DNA of 64,000 bases from Thermomonas sp. HDW16. GTDB lineage: Bacteria > Pseudomonadota > Gammaproteobacteria > Xanthomonadales > Xanthomonadaceae. The translations under genes and the position numbers were made by a program. Shown in pieces: positions 1 to 9,901 of the stretch. The notes under the pieces were generated by a model. It had not been told where the DNA came from and searched no databases. It saw only the letters and a program-made list of their open reading frames with translations. The stretch lies in NCBI RefSeq assembly GCF_011302915.1, contig NZ_CP049872.1:310001-374000 (forward strand). Direction: 5' to 3'. How positions within the stretch are numbered: the first letter of the stretch is position 1; each line of letters opens with the position of its first letter.

Positions 1-1
1 C

Positions 2-3000
2 AGCGGCGACATCAGCGCAACCGCCTACATGGGCAATGCCTACGGCGTGCTGGCGGTGGCCGACAGCGGCAACGTGGCCATCACCAACAGTGCCGCCACC
101 ATCAATGCGTCCTCGACCTACGGCAACGCGTTCGGCCTGCAGGGCATCAGCACCGATGGTGCCGTGGACATCCACGCCAACGGTAACGGCGCCATCAACG
201 CCAGAACCTATTACGGCGATGCCGCCGGCATTTTCGCCGCCAGCACGGCAGGCGATGTCTACGTCTACAACAACACCTCGATCGATGCGTATAGCGTCTA
301 CGGCAACGCGACAGGCATCGATGCCTACAGCGATGCGGGCAGCGTCACCGTCAGCAACGTGGGCCCGATCAATGCCGATAGCGTCTATGGAAACGCGACC
401 GGCATCAACGCCTACAGCAATGCCGGCGATGTGCTGATCGGCAATGCCGGCGGTGTCGACGTGTACACCCGCTACGGTTCGGCGATCGGCCTGTACGGCT
501 ACAGCGGTACCGGCAACGTCACCATCAACAACAACGGCAACATCAGCGCCTATTCGTACGCGGGCCTGGCGGACGGCATCTTCGCCTCGGGCGCGGACAT
601 CACCATCACCAACTCCTCGGTATCGACGATCGGCGTCAACGGTACCGGCTGGGCCGCGGGCATCGAGGCGCGTGGCACGGGTACCGTCTCGGTCACCAAC
701 AACAACGGCGGCGAGATCTACGCGTATGCGTACGGGGCCGGTGGATTCGCAGCCGCCTACGGCATCTATGCCGCGGGTGCCGATGCCACCGTAGCCAACA
801 GTGGCCGGATCGAAGCGCAGGGCTATTACGCCACCGGCATCCGCACCCAGACCTATGGCGATGTCAGTGCCACCAACGACGGCAGCATCTACGCCGGCAC
901 CACCACCGACAGCGCGCTCGCCTGGGGTATCCGGGCGGAGGCGACGGGCGAAGGCGCAGCCATCACCATCGGCAACAGCGGCGACATCACGGCCGCGGCC
1001 GTCTATGGCGCCACCGGCATCGAAGCCGTGGCCAGCGGCCTTGGCGGCACCGCAAGCGTCACCAATACGGGCGACATCATCGTCACCCAGAATCGCGCGA
1101 TCACCAGTTACGGCGGCTATGGCGTGCTGGCGTCGGCGGACGGCGATTCGACCATCTACAACGATGGTGGCTATGTCGACGTGACCTCCAGGGGGCCGGC
1201 ATTCGGCCTGGCCAGCAATTCCTTCGCCGGCACCGCCAGCGTCACCAATACCGGCGATGTCTATGCCACCAGTACGTTGAGCTCGTCCGCCAATCCGTCG
1301 ATCGGCGCCACGGGACTCTTGGCGTTCTCGGGCAATGGCGACGCCTCGGTGGACAACAGCGGCAATGTGTACGCGCATGGCGTCAGGAGCAGCACCGGCA
1401 TCAGCGCTAGTGCCGGGGCGGACGGCAACGCGACGGTGACCAACAGCGGCGACATCGTGGCCACCACCAACGTGGCCAGCAACGCGCGTGCGAATGGCAT
1501 CAGGGTCGCGGCCGGCAACGGCAACATCGAGGTCGAGAACAGTGGCTCGATCTATGCCAGCGGCGCGATCCTGGCGTTCGGCATCTATTCGTCGAACACC
1601 GCCGGCGATACCCATCTCTACAACACGACGGATGGCGACATCGAGTTCTACTCCTATGCCGGACGGGGTTTCGGGGCATTCGCGTTCGCCGAACAGGGCG
1701 ACGTGAATTTCGAAAACGCCGGTTACATCCACGGCTACTCTTGGCAGCAGGCCTACGGCGCACGCGTGCGCGACCTGTATGGCGATGCATCGGCCAGCAA
1801 CAGCGGCTACATTGATATCGAAAGCGGCAACAACAGGGCGTTCGGCCTGTTGGCGGTGTCCCAGTACGCCGGTACGGCCAGCGTCAGCAACAGCTACGGC
1901 GGCTACATCAATGTGGTTGCAGCCACGGGTGCCTATGGCGCGCGCGTCTATGGCGTGGACGGCGCAAATGCGGACAACAGCGGGGAAATTCGCGCGAGCG
2001 GCGGTACCGCGGCGGTCGGCGTGATGGCCGACTCCGGTGGCGAAACAACGGCCAGCAATAGCGGTCGCATCGTCGCGAACGGCGACGCGGTGGCGATCGG
2101 CATGCTGGTGGCGGGTGACGCTGGCGCCACGGTGACCAACACCGGTGGCGTGATCTTCGCGTATTCGCAAGGTGGTACGGCCACCGGCATCGACGCAAGC
2201 TCCAGCGCCGGCGATGTCACGGTAACCAATGCCAGCAGCATCTATGCGATCAGTGCGTCCTCCAATGCGTATGCCGTGTCGGCCTACGGCTATGGCGATG
2301 TGGTTGTCGACAATGACGACTTCGTGTTGGCCTACTCGGGCGCCAACGGCAACGCGATCGGTCTGTACGCCTACAGCGTGGCCGGCAATGCAACGGTCAC
2401 CAACAGCGGCCAGGCCATCGCGAACGCCGCGGACGGCCTGGCCGATGGCATCTTCGCCTCGGGTGCGGATGTCACGATCGACAACTCGGGCGTGGCCATG
2501 GCGACCACGCACTACGGCGCATGGGCCGCGGGCATCGAGGCGCAGGGCACGGGTACCGTTTCGGTCGCCAATAGTGGCCAAGTGTATGGGAACACGTCCG
2601 AGGTGGGCGCACATGCGTACGGTATTTACGCCACCGGTGCGGATGTCACGGTCGCCAACAATGGTGGCCTGATTGCCGTCAGTGGCTATTACGCGACCGG
2701 CATCGAGGCCCAAAGCACCGGCGATGTCAGTGTTTCCAACACCGGCGCGGTGCTGGCCGGCTATAGCTATTTCGGCAGCAGCGAACTGGCTGTTGGCATC
2801 AACGCCTCGAGCAATGGCGAAGGCGCTTCGGTCACCGCGGACAATGGCGGCGATATCTATGCGGCCGGCACGTACGGCGGCACCGGCATTGCGGCGACGG
2901 CATCCGGCGCGGGCGGTACGGCCAGCATCACCAACACGGGCGATATCTACGCATCGCAGACCGGCAAGTACGGTTACGGCGCATACGGCATGGTGGCGTC

Positions 3001-6000
3001 GGCTGATGGCGACGCGACCGTGAACAACGATGGCGGCACGGTGGACGCGATCTCGCAGGGGGCCGCAAATGGCGCGGTGGCGCTGTCCTTCGCGGGCGAT
3101 GCCAGCGTCACCAATAGCGGCGATGTCACGGCAAGGAGCACGTATAGCCTGGAAGACACGGCCAATGGCCTCGTGGCGTTTGCCGGTTATGGCGATGCGC
3201 ATATCGACAACAGCGGTACGGTCAACGCGTCGAGCAAGTACTACTGGGCAACGGCGGCGGATGCGCGTGCGTTCGGCGACGTGGAGGTGACCAACAGCGG
3301 ATCGCTGTACGCCGATGGCCTGAAGTATGCGTTCGGCGTATATGCATCGGCCGGCACCGGCGACGTGAACGTCACCAATGAAGCCGACGGCGACATCGGG
3401 TTCTACTCGTACTACGGACGTGGCTGGGGCGTATTCGGGTTTGCGTCGCAGGGCGATGTGAACGTCACCAACGATGGCGTGATCGAGGGTTATGCCGCCG
3501 GCCAGTCGGCCGGCATCTTCGGTCGCGCGGCGCAGGGCGACGTGACGGTCGAGAGCAGTGGTTCGATCGGCGTGGTCAGCGGTGACAACGTGGCGCTTGG
3601 CGTGTTTGCTCGTGCCGACTACGGCACGGCCAGCGTCAACAACAGCGGCGACATCACTGCCAACGGTGGCTACGCGGCGTACGGCGTCTTCGCGCGCGGC
3701 GCATACGCCGATGTCAGCAACAGCGGCGATATCCTGGCCATAGGCTACAACTACGCCACCGGCATCTTCGCGGCGTCCGAATACGGCACCACGGTGACCA
3801 ATGCCGGCGGCAGCATTTCTGTGTATTCGCGCGGTGCCGCATACGGCATCGACGCACGCTCCAGCGGCGGCGATGTCACGGTGACCAATGCCAGTGACAT
3901 CGCTGCCTTTGGTCAGGATCTGGGTGCGTTCGGCATATCGGCGCAGGCTTATGGCGATGTGACGATCGACAACATTGGCGATGTCTACGCGTATTCGTAT
4001 GACGGCGATGCGACCGGCGTGTATGGCTATAGCGCGACCGGCGACGTCGCGATCACCAATAGCGCCGGCGTCGAGGCGTATTCGTACAACGGTACGGCGA
4101 TAGGCCTGAGTGGATACGCCGACGTTGGCGACGTCGCGATCACCAATAGCGGTGAAGTCAGGGCGGAATCCTATTACGGCCTTGCCGACGGCATTTTCGC
4201 CTCGGGCGCGGATGTAGCGGTCACCAGCTCGGGCACGATCAGCAGCTACGGCTATACCTGGTCCGCGGGCATCGAGGCGCAAGGCACCGGCATCGTGTCG
4301 GTCACCAACAGCGGCGGGATCTACGCGGTCGCTTACGACGCGGGTGCGCATGCCTATGGCATCTATGCCACGGGCGCGGACGTCACTGTCGCGAACACTG
4401 GCGATATCGAAGCGCAGGGCTACTACGCCACGGGCATCGAAGCGCAAAGCACCGGCGACGTGAGCGTCACCAATGACGGTGGCGTGGTGGCGGGCATGCC
4501 CTACACGTCGGCGCTGGCAACCGGCATCAACGCGTCGAGTAATGGCGAAGGTGCCTCGGTTACCGTGACCAGCAACGGCGATATCTCGGCGCAGGGTTAC
4601 TACGGCGGCACCGGCATTGCGGCGACGGCATCCGGCGCGGGCGGTACGGCCAGCATCACCAACACGGGCACGATCTACGCCTCCCAGTACAACAAGTACG
4701 GTTATGGCGCGTACGGCATCGTGGCTTCGGCCGATGGCGATGCGACGGTGGACAATGCCGGTGGCAGCATCGAGGTGTACTCGGCAGGCGTTGCCAACGG
4801 TGCGGTGGCGATGTCCTTCGCGGGCGACGCCAGCGTGACCAACAGCGGCGATGTCACCGTCGAAAGCACTGCGCTGCTGGACTACGCAGCGAGTGGTTTG
4901 GTGTCGTTCGCTGGGTATGGCAACGCGAATATCGACAACAGCGGCTCGGTGGACGTCACCAGCCCGTACTCGGCGACGGCGGCGGACGCGCGTGCGTTCG
5001 GCGACGCGAACGTGACCAACAGCGGATCGCTGTACGCCGATGGCCTGAAGTATGCGTTCGGCGTGTATGCAACGGCCGGCACCGGTGACGTCAACGTCAG
5101 CAATGAAGCCGACGGCGACATCGGGTTCTACTCGTACGTGGGCCGTGGCTGGGGCGTGTTCGGGTTTGCGTCGCAGGGCGACGTGAACGTGGCCAACGAA
5201 GGCATGATCGAGGGTTACGCCTATGGCCAGTCGGCCGGCATCTTCGGTCGCGCGGCGCAGGGCGACGTGACGATCGACAGCAGCGGTTCGATCGACGTAA
5301 CCAGTGGCGGTGACGTGGCGGTGGGCGCTTTCGCCCGCGCCGATTACGGCACGGCCAGCGTCAACAACAGCGGCGATATCACTGCCAGCGACTTCCCGGG
5401 CGGGGATTTCATCGGCGACACCGCGTACGGCATCTTCGCGCGTGGCATGTATGCCGATGCCAGCAATAGCGGCAGCATCGTGGCGGACGGTTACTACTAC
5501 GCCACCGGCATCTTCGCGACCTCGCTCGAAGGCACCACGGTGGCCAATACCGGCGGCAGCATCACGGCGACCGCCGAATATGGTGCAACCGGTATCGATG
5601 CGCGTTCTGCGGATGGCGATGTCACGGTGACCAATGCCGGCGATATCACCGCAACCACGACGGTCGACGGCACCGCTTACGGTATCTTTGCCCAGGGCAT
5701 CTATACCGACGTGGTCAATAGCGGCACGATCACTGCGGACGGCTACCCCTACGCCACCGGCATCGCGGCGCGTTCGGACGAAGGCACCTCGGTGCAGACG
5801 GCGGCGAGCAGTCAGATCGAGGTCACGGCACCAGTGGTGGCGATCGGCATCGAGTCCCGTTCCGAATACGGTGATGCGGTGGTCGGCAACGCCGGGGATA
5901 TCACCGCTACCGCCAACTATGGTGCGGTTGGCGTGCAGGCTTACAGCTACGCCGGCGACGTGATGGTCAACAGCAGTGGCCACGTCGACGCCAGCGCGGA

Positions 6001-8149
6001 CAGTGGCATCGCGCTTGGCCTCAGCGGCTACTCGTACTACGGCAATGCCTCGGTCGGCAACAGCGGCGATGTCACTGCGACGGGGTATGTCGGCGCTTAC
6101 GGCATCGTCACCCAGTCCTATGCGGGTGATGCCTCGGCCAGCAACACCGGCAGCATCCAAGCGAGCTCCGACCAGGTTGCAGCGGCGATTTTCGCCAGGG
6201 CCGAAGGCGACGTGACCATCGGCAACTCCGGCGAACTGACGGCGGACGCTTACGCCGCATACGGTATCGATGCGATGTCCTACACGGGCAACGTGACGAT
6301 CACCAACTCCGGCGACATCACCGCGACGGCAGCCGCTGGTGGATTCGCCGCGGCTGTGCAGATGCAGTCGGTCGACGGGCAAACCACGCTCAACAATGCG
6401 GGAAGCGGCAACATCCATGTGGATGCGGGCGCGTATGCCGTGGTCGGCGGCGATACCACCGATACGATCAACAACAGTGGCGACATCACGGGTTCGATCG
6501 CCTTGTACGGTGGCAATGACGTCATCAACAACGCGTTCGGCGGCACGATTTCGCTGGTTGGCGCGACCATCGACATGGGCGATGGCGACGATGCCGTCAA
6601 TACCGCGATCGGCAGCAACCTGGTGATGGATGGCGCCGCCATCTACATGGCCGGCGGTTCCGCGAACAGCTTCACGAACGCAGGTGTGATCGTCGTTCGC
6701 GGCGACACCAACCTGATCGACATGGGCGGCGGTACGCCTGCTCCTGCATTGGCGGCTTCGATTGCGTCGGCATTCAACCAGCCTGTCGCGATGTCGGTTT
6801 TCGCACCAACCGCGGTTCCCTCGCTCAACGCGATTCCGTTCATCAACAATGGCACGATCGATTTCGTCGATGGCGCGACCGATGATGTCCTCACGATCGT
6901 TGGCGACATGGGGGGTAGCGGCGCGCTCAATATCGACGTGAGCATGCTCAACCAGTCGGCCGACCAGCTGTACGTGGATGGCAGCATCGTCAGCGGTTCG
7001 AGCCAGGACGTGAACCTCACGTTGCAGGGCTTCCCGAACGGCACCGAGGATCCGATTCCGTTCGCGCATGTCAGCGGCAATTCGAGTGCCAGCTCGTTCG
7101 TGGACGGCCAGGTACTGGGCGTTTCGGTGGCCAACTTCCTGACCCTTGGCCTGACGGTCATCAGCGATATCGACACCACCAATGCCCGTGACGACGTGTT
7201 CTCGATCGGACTGGATGTCACTGGCTTGAGCGACGCGGGCACCTTGGGCGCGTCGTTGGCATCGGGTGCGGCTGGCTTCCTCAACAGCCAGATCGGTACC
7301 TTCCGCCAGCGTCTGGGCGTGAACCCATATGGCGATTCCGGCAAGGTGATGAGCGCCTTCTTCCGCGCCTATACCGACGATGGCGACGTGAATCCGACGC
7401 ATCAGGAAGTCAATTTCGGCGGCGATGGCAACTACGCCTACAACCAGACCAGCTGGGGCCGCGAGTTGGGCGTGAACGCCAACCTCTTCGGCAACTTCCA
7501 TGCAGGCGTGGTGCTGGGCAATGCTGATAGCCGGCAGCGGCTCACTGGCGATGGCCACGGCGAGAACCGCATGAGCGGTATGACGTGGGGCGCATATGCC
7601 ACGTGGTACGTGCCGCAAGGCTTCTACGTCGACCTGACCGGTCGCTGGATGGCCGCCGATGTCCGCTCCACGACATCTGCGGGGACGTTGACCGCGCGGG
7701 CACATACTTCCGCCGCCAGCATCGAAGCCGGTTACCAGTGGGCGTTCGGGAATGGCTTAATGGTGGTGCCGCAAGCGCAATACACCCGCACCAAGGTGGA
7801 CGGCATCAGCACCATCCACGGGCCGGACGTGGACTTCCAGGCCCACGGCGGTACTTTCTCGCGCGGTCGCCTTGGCGTTGAATTGAACAAGGCGTTCCAA
7901 GTGGGCGGGGCGACGATCACGCCTTACGGCTCGGTCAATGCGATCCGTGAATTCGATGGGGAGAGCACCTACACCATCGCGGGCAGGTACGACGGCAGCA
8001 CGGGCGTCAAGGGCACCAGCACCATGGTCGAGTTGGGCGTCGGCGCACACAAGGGCGCCTTCGACGTCACCATTGGTGCCAACTGGACCGATGGCGGCGC
8101 CATCGACAGTGGCCTTGGCGGGCAGGCGATCATCCGTTACGCCTGGTAA
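2..8149 (+). CDS. Giant autotransporter adhesin (type Va), 5' end outside window
   Basis: The reading frame is open to the left edge, so the N-terminus and signal peptide are missing; about 2,715 codons are visible. Almost all of it is short beta-helix-like rungs of about 20-25 residues with the pattern NSGDI-x-A...G-A-x-GI-x-A...GDV-x-V, rich in Gly, Ala, Ser, Asn, Tyr and Asp, and I found no cysteine. Three super-repeats begin at 563, 2435 and 4178. After about 6400 the rungs degenerate into a linker with GGND- and GDGDD-like turns. The last ~280 residues (from about 7290) have alternating aromatic/hydrophobic strands and end in R-Y-A-W, the terminal aromatic typical of an autotransporter beta-barrel. 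The protein should be an outer-membrane-anchored surface adhesin; its ligand cannot be told from sequence. The accessory-like genes just downstream suggest they serve this protein. Confidence 0.9.
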   Translation, partial: SGDISATAYMGNAYGVLAVADSGNVAITNSAATINASSTYGNAFGLQGISTDGAVDIHANGNGAINARTYYGDAAGIFAASTAGDVYVYNNTSIDAYSVYGNATGIDAYSDAGSVTVSNVGPINADSVYGNATGINAYSNAGDVLIGNAGGVDVYTRYGSAIGLYGYSGTGNVTINNNGNISAYSYAGLADGIFASGADITITNSSVSTIGVNGTGWAAGIEARGTGTVSVTNNNGGEIYAYAYGAGGFAAAYGIYAAGADATVANSGRIEAQGYYATGIRTQTYGDVSATNDGSIYAGTTTDSALAWGIRAEATGEGAAITIGNSGDITAAAVYGATGIEAVASGLGGTASVTNTGDIIVTQNRAITSYGGYGVLASADGDSTIYNDGGYVDVTSRGPAFGLASNSFAGTASVTNTGDVYATSTLSSSANPSIGATGLLAFSGNGDASVDNSGNVYAHGVRSSTGISASAGADGNATVTNSGDIVATTNVASNARANGIRVAAGNGNIEVENSGSIYASGAILAFGIYSSNTAGDTHLYNTTDGDIEFYSYAGRGFGAFAFAEQGDVNFENAGYIHGYSWQQAYGARVRDLYGDASASNSGYIDIESGNNRAFGLLAVSQYAGTASVSNSYGGYINVVAATGAYGARVYGVDGANADNSGEIRASGGTAAVGVMADSGGETTASNSGRIVANGDAVAIGMLVAGDAGATVTNTGGVIFAYSQGGTATGIDASSSAGDVTVTNASSIYAISASSNAYAVSAYGYGDVVVDNDDFVLAYSGANGNAIGLYAYSVAGNATVTNSGQAIANAADGLADGIFASGADVTIDNSGVAMATTHYGAWAAGIEAQGTGTVSVANSGQVYGNTSEVGAHAYGIYATGADVTVANNGGLIAVSGYYATGIEAQSTGDVSVSNTGAVLAGYSYFGSSELAVGINASSNGEGASVTADNGGDIYAAGTYGGTGIAATASGAGGTASITNTGDIYASQTGKYGYGAYGMVASADGDATVNNDGGTVDAISQGAANGAVALSFAGDASVTNSGDVTARSTYSLEDTANGLVAFAGYGDAHIDNSGTVNASSKYYWATAADARAFGDVEVTNSGSLYADGLKYAFGVYASAGTGDVNVTNEADGDIGFYSYYGRGWGVFGFASQGDVNVTNDGVIEGYAAGQSAGIFGRAAQGDVTVESSGSIGVVSGDNVALGVFARADYGTASVNNSGDITANGGYAAYGVFARGAYADVSNSGDILAIGYNYATGIFAASEYGTTVTNAGGSISVYSRGAAYGIDARSSGGDVTVTNASDIAAFGQDLGAFGISAQAYGDVTIDNIGDVYAYSYDGDATGVYGYSATGDVAITNSAGVEAYSYNGTAIGLSGYADVGDVAITNSGEVRAESYYGLADGIFASGADVAVTSSGTISSYGYTWSAGIEAQGTGIVSVTNSGGIYAVAYDAGAHAYGIYATGADVTVANTGDIEAQGYYATGIEAQSTGDVSVTNDGGVVAGMPYTSALATGINASSNGEGASVTVTSNGDISAQGYYGGTGIAATASGAGGTASITNTGTIYASQYNKYGYGAYGIVASADGDATVDNAGGSIEVYSAGVANGAVAMSFAGDASVTNSGDVTVESTALLDYAASGLVSFAGYGNANIDNSGSVDVTSPYSATAADARAFGDANVTNSGSLYADGLKYAFGVYATAGTGDVNVSNEADGDIGFYSYVGRGWGVFGFASQGDVNVANEGMIEGYAYGQSAGIFGRAAQGDVTIDSSGSIDVTSGGDVAVGAFARADYGTASVNNSGDITASDFPGGDFIGDTAYGIFARGMYADASNSGSIVADGYYYATGIFATSLEGTTVANTGGSITATAEYGATGIDARSADGDVTVTNAGDITATTTVDGTAYGIFAQGIYTDVVNSGTITADGYPYATGIAARSDEGTSVQTAASSQIEVTAPVVAIGIESRSEYGDAVVGNAGDITATANYGAVGVQAYSYAGDVMVNSSGHVDASADSGIALGLSGYSYYGNASVGNSGDVTATGYVGAYGIVTQSYAGDASASNTGSIQASSDQVAAAIFARAEGDVTIGNSGELTADAYAAYGIDAMSYTGNVTITNSGDITATAAAGGFAAAVQMQSVDGQTTLNNAGSGNIHVDAGAYAVVGGDTTDTINNSGDITGSIALYGGNDVINNAFGGTISLVGATIDMGDGDDAVNTAIGSNLVMDGAAIYMAGGSANSFTNAGVIVVRGDTNLIDMGGGTPAPALAASIASAFNQPVAMSVFAPTAVPSLNAIPFINNGTIDFVDGATDDVLTIVGDMGGSGALNIDVSMLNQSADQLYVDGSIVSGSSQDVNLTLQGFPNGTEDPIPFAHVSGNSSASSFVDGQVLGVSVANFLTLGLTVISDIDTTNARDDVFSIGLDVTGLSDAGTLGASLASGAAGFLNSQIGTFRQRLGVNPYGDSGKVMSAFFRAYTDDGDVNPTHQEVNFGGDGNYAYNQTSWGRELGVNANLFGNFHAGVVLGNADSRQRLTGDGHGENRMSGMTWGAYATWYVPQGFYVDLTGRWMAADVRSTTSAGTLTARAHTSAASIEAGYQWAFGNGLMVVPQAQYTRTKVDGISTIHGPDVDFQAHGGTFSRGRLGVELNKAFQVGGATITPYGSVNAIREFDGESTYTIAGRYDGSTGVKGTSTMVELGVGAHKGAFDVTIGANWTDGGAIDSGLGGQAIIRYAW
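563..5690 (+). repeat. Three tandem super-repeats within the adhesin gene
   Basis: Segments starting with a GLADGIFASGAD block recur at 563, 2435 and 4178, giving periods of 1872 and 1743 nt. Copies 2 and 3 are closest: 2873-2941 equals 4601-4669 over 69 nt, and 3287-3339 equals 5012-5064 over 53 nt. The first copy is more diverged but keeps the same block order, for example the DGDI-x-FYSY...GRG block at about 1635, 3390 and 5115. The right boundary is approximate because the third copy fades into shorter rungs. Confidence 0.85.
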
Positions 8150-8167
8150 TGACAACAAGCAACAGGC

Positions 8168-8192
8168 GCGGGCCCGGTCAATCCGGGCCCGC
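8168..8192 (+). terminator. GC-rich hairpin after the adhesin gene
   Basis: A perfect 10-bp stem (GCGGGCCCGG / CCGGGCCCGC) with a 5-nt loop lies 18 nt after the adhesin stop codon and 27 nt before the next start. No T-tract follows (TTGATCAAGC), so it may be a weak terminator, an attenuator that lowers expression of downstream genes, or an mRNA-stabilising stem. Confidence 0.5.
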
Positions 8193-8219
8193 TTGATCAA
8201 GCAAGACTCTGGAAGGCAC

Positions 8220-9422
8220 GTGACAAGCAATAAAACAAACGAAGAAGCACCGATCCAGGAAAACCAGGACAAGCAGGATCTCGATACAGGCCTTGATGCG
8301 GTTGCACCGGAACCGGCCAAGACGGAAGCCGCCAAGGATGCGGTCAGCAAGCCGCTGGACATCACCAAGCTGAAGGTTCAGAAGTCGTGCTCGCGCGGTC
8401 TTGCCTCATGGCTGGGGCAGCACCGGTTGTCCCTGGCGATCACGTCCTACCAGACCGGGCGGATCTACCTCGTCGGTAGCGATCAGAAGGGCCGGGTGTC
8501 GTTCTTCGAGCGTATCTTCGAGCGCGCCATGGGCGTGGTCGGCAATGCGCAGCGTATCTATCTGGGTGGGTTGTACCAACTGTGGCGGTTCGAGAACGTG
8601 TTGCGTCCGAACGAAGTCATCCACGGCCAGTTCGACAAGTGCTATGTCCCGCGCAACGCACAAACCATCGGCGATCTGGATATCCATGAGTTGGGTATCC
8701 GGAAAGATGGCAAGGTGGTGTTCGTCAACACCAAGTACTCCTGCCTTGCCGAGTTGAGCCAAACACACAGCTTCAAGGCGATCTGGAAGCCCAAGTTCAT
8801 CAGCAAACTGGCACCGGAGGATCGCTGCCACCTGAACGGGTTGGCGATGGTCGATGGTGAACCCAAGTACGTAACGGCCGTCTGCCGCAGCGACAGCGTG
8901 GATGGTTGGCGCGACCGACGCCAGGACGGTGGCGTGGTGATCGACGTGGAAACGGACGAGATCGTCTGCGAAGGGTTGTCGATGCCGCATTCGCCGCGTT
9001 GGCATAACGGCAAGCTGTGGGTGCTCAATGCGGGTACCGGCCAGCTCGGTTGGGTGGATTTTGAAAAGAAGGCCTTTGTCCCGCATGCGTTCGTACCGGG
9101 CTTCGCGCGGGGCTTGTCGATCATCGGCAATGTCGCGGCAGTGGGTCTGTCCAAGCCGCGCAACCAGCGTTTCGAGGGGTTGCAGCTGGATGAAGAGTTG
9201 AAAAAGCGGGATGCCGATCCTTGGTGTGGCGTGCAGATCATTTCGCTGACCAATGGCGATGTCATGAACTGGATTCGCTTCGAAGGCGATATTTCCGAGA
9301 TCTTCGACATCAGCTTCCTGCCCAATGTGAAAAATCCGATGATGATCGGTTTGCGCACAGCGGAAATCCGTGACCTGATCACGTTTGAATCCGAATTGCC
9401 GACGGAGGCATCAGCTTCATGA
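8220..9422 (+). CDS. TIGR03032/DUF4915-type protein, probable adhesin accessory protein
   Basis: A 400-residue protein. I chose the GTG start at 8220 because GGAAGG lies just upstream and the first 18 or so residues then look like a plain polar leader; the frame is open further upstream only inside the adhesin gene. The body (Q-K-S-C-S-R-G-L-A-S-W-L, then ...GRIYLVGSD..., DLDIHELG, KVVFVNTKYSCLA, LSMPHSPRW, LWVLNAGTGQLG) matches what I remember of the TIGR03032 family, which looks like a beta-propeller; its biochemical role is not known to me. No signal peptide is visible, so it is probably cytoplasmic. It ends by overlapping the EF-hand gene by 4 nt (ATGA), so the two are translationally coupled. 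Confidence 0.75.
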   Translation: MTSNKTNEEAPIQENQDKQDLDTGLDAVAPEPAKTEAAKDAVSKPLDITKLKVQKSCSRGLASWLGQHRLSLAITSYQTGRIYLVGSDQKGRVSFFERIFERAMGVVGNAQRIYLGGLYQLWRFENVLRPNEVIHGQFDKCYVPRNAQTIGDLDIHELGIRKDGKVVFVNTKYSCLAELSQTHSFKAIWKPKFISKLAPEDRCHLNGLAMVDGEPKYVTAVCRSDSVDGWRDRRQDGGVVIDVETDEIVCEGLSMPHSPRWHNGKLWVLNAGTGQLGWVDFEKKAFVPHAFVPGFARGLSIIGNVAAVGLSKPRNQRFEGLQLDEELKKRDADPWCGVQIISLTNGDVMNWIRFEGDISEIFDISFLPNVKNPMMIGLRTAEIRDLITFESELPTEASAS

Positions 9423-9901
9423 TTCACCGATCCTTCACCGCAAAAGTACTGCTGGCCGTATTGGCAACTTTCCCGCTTCATGTGCTGGCGCAAGTCCAGG
9501 TCCAGCAGGCGATGCCCGCGCCGAAGCCTGCGCAGGCGACGAAGCCCTTGTCGTCCAAACCGGCCGTGGATCCTGCTGCGGAAGCCTTCGGTGCATGGGA
9601 CAAGGATCGTAATGGCGCGCTCTCGTTTCCCGAATTCCGGGCCGGATGGGTGCAAGCGCAGCGCATGGCTGAACTGCAGGCGCGCCTACGCCATCAATTC
9701 ATGACCGTGGATGTAAACGACAACAAGGCGATCGACCCGGCGGAATACGGCAGTTTGCTGCTGATCAAGAATGCCGGTAAATCCGCGCCGCAGATGTCGG
9801 TCTTCGATGCGAACCGCGACGGCAAGCTGGAATTCAACGAATACGTGAAGCTCGTGGGCACGTTGGCACCGAAGGATTCCGGCAAGGGTGCCGCCAAGTG
9901 A
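9419..9901 (+). CDS. Secreted EF-hand calcium-binding protein
   Basis: A 160-residue protein with a Sec signal peptide (cleavage likely after HVLA, residue 24) and a Pro/Ala/Gln-rich linker. Three EF-hand loops follow: residues 61-72 (DKDRNGALSFPE) and 130-141 (DANRDGKLEFNE) are canonical, while 98-109 has Lys instead of Gly at loop position 6. It should be periplasmic or exported and bind calcium. It overlaps the gene before (ATGA) and the gene after (GTGA) by 4 nt each, so three proteins are made as one unit. A partner role with the adhesin next door is inference. Confidence 0.85.
   Translation: MIHRSFTAKVLLAVLATFPLHVLAQVQVQQAMPAPKPAQATKPLSSKPAVDPAAEAFGAWDKDRNGALSFPEFRAGWVQAQRMAELQARLRHQFMTVDVNDNKAIDPAEYGSLLLIKNAGKSAPQMSVFDANRDGKLEFNEYVKLVGTLAPKDSGKGAAK

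Noticed and set aside
563..5690. CRISPR array
   Set aside because: The repeats are in-frame coding rungs of variable spacing, without fixed short repeats and unique spacers; no cas genes nearby.
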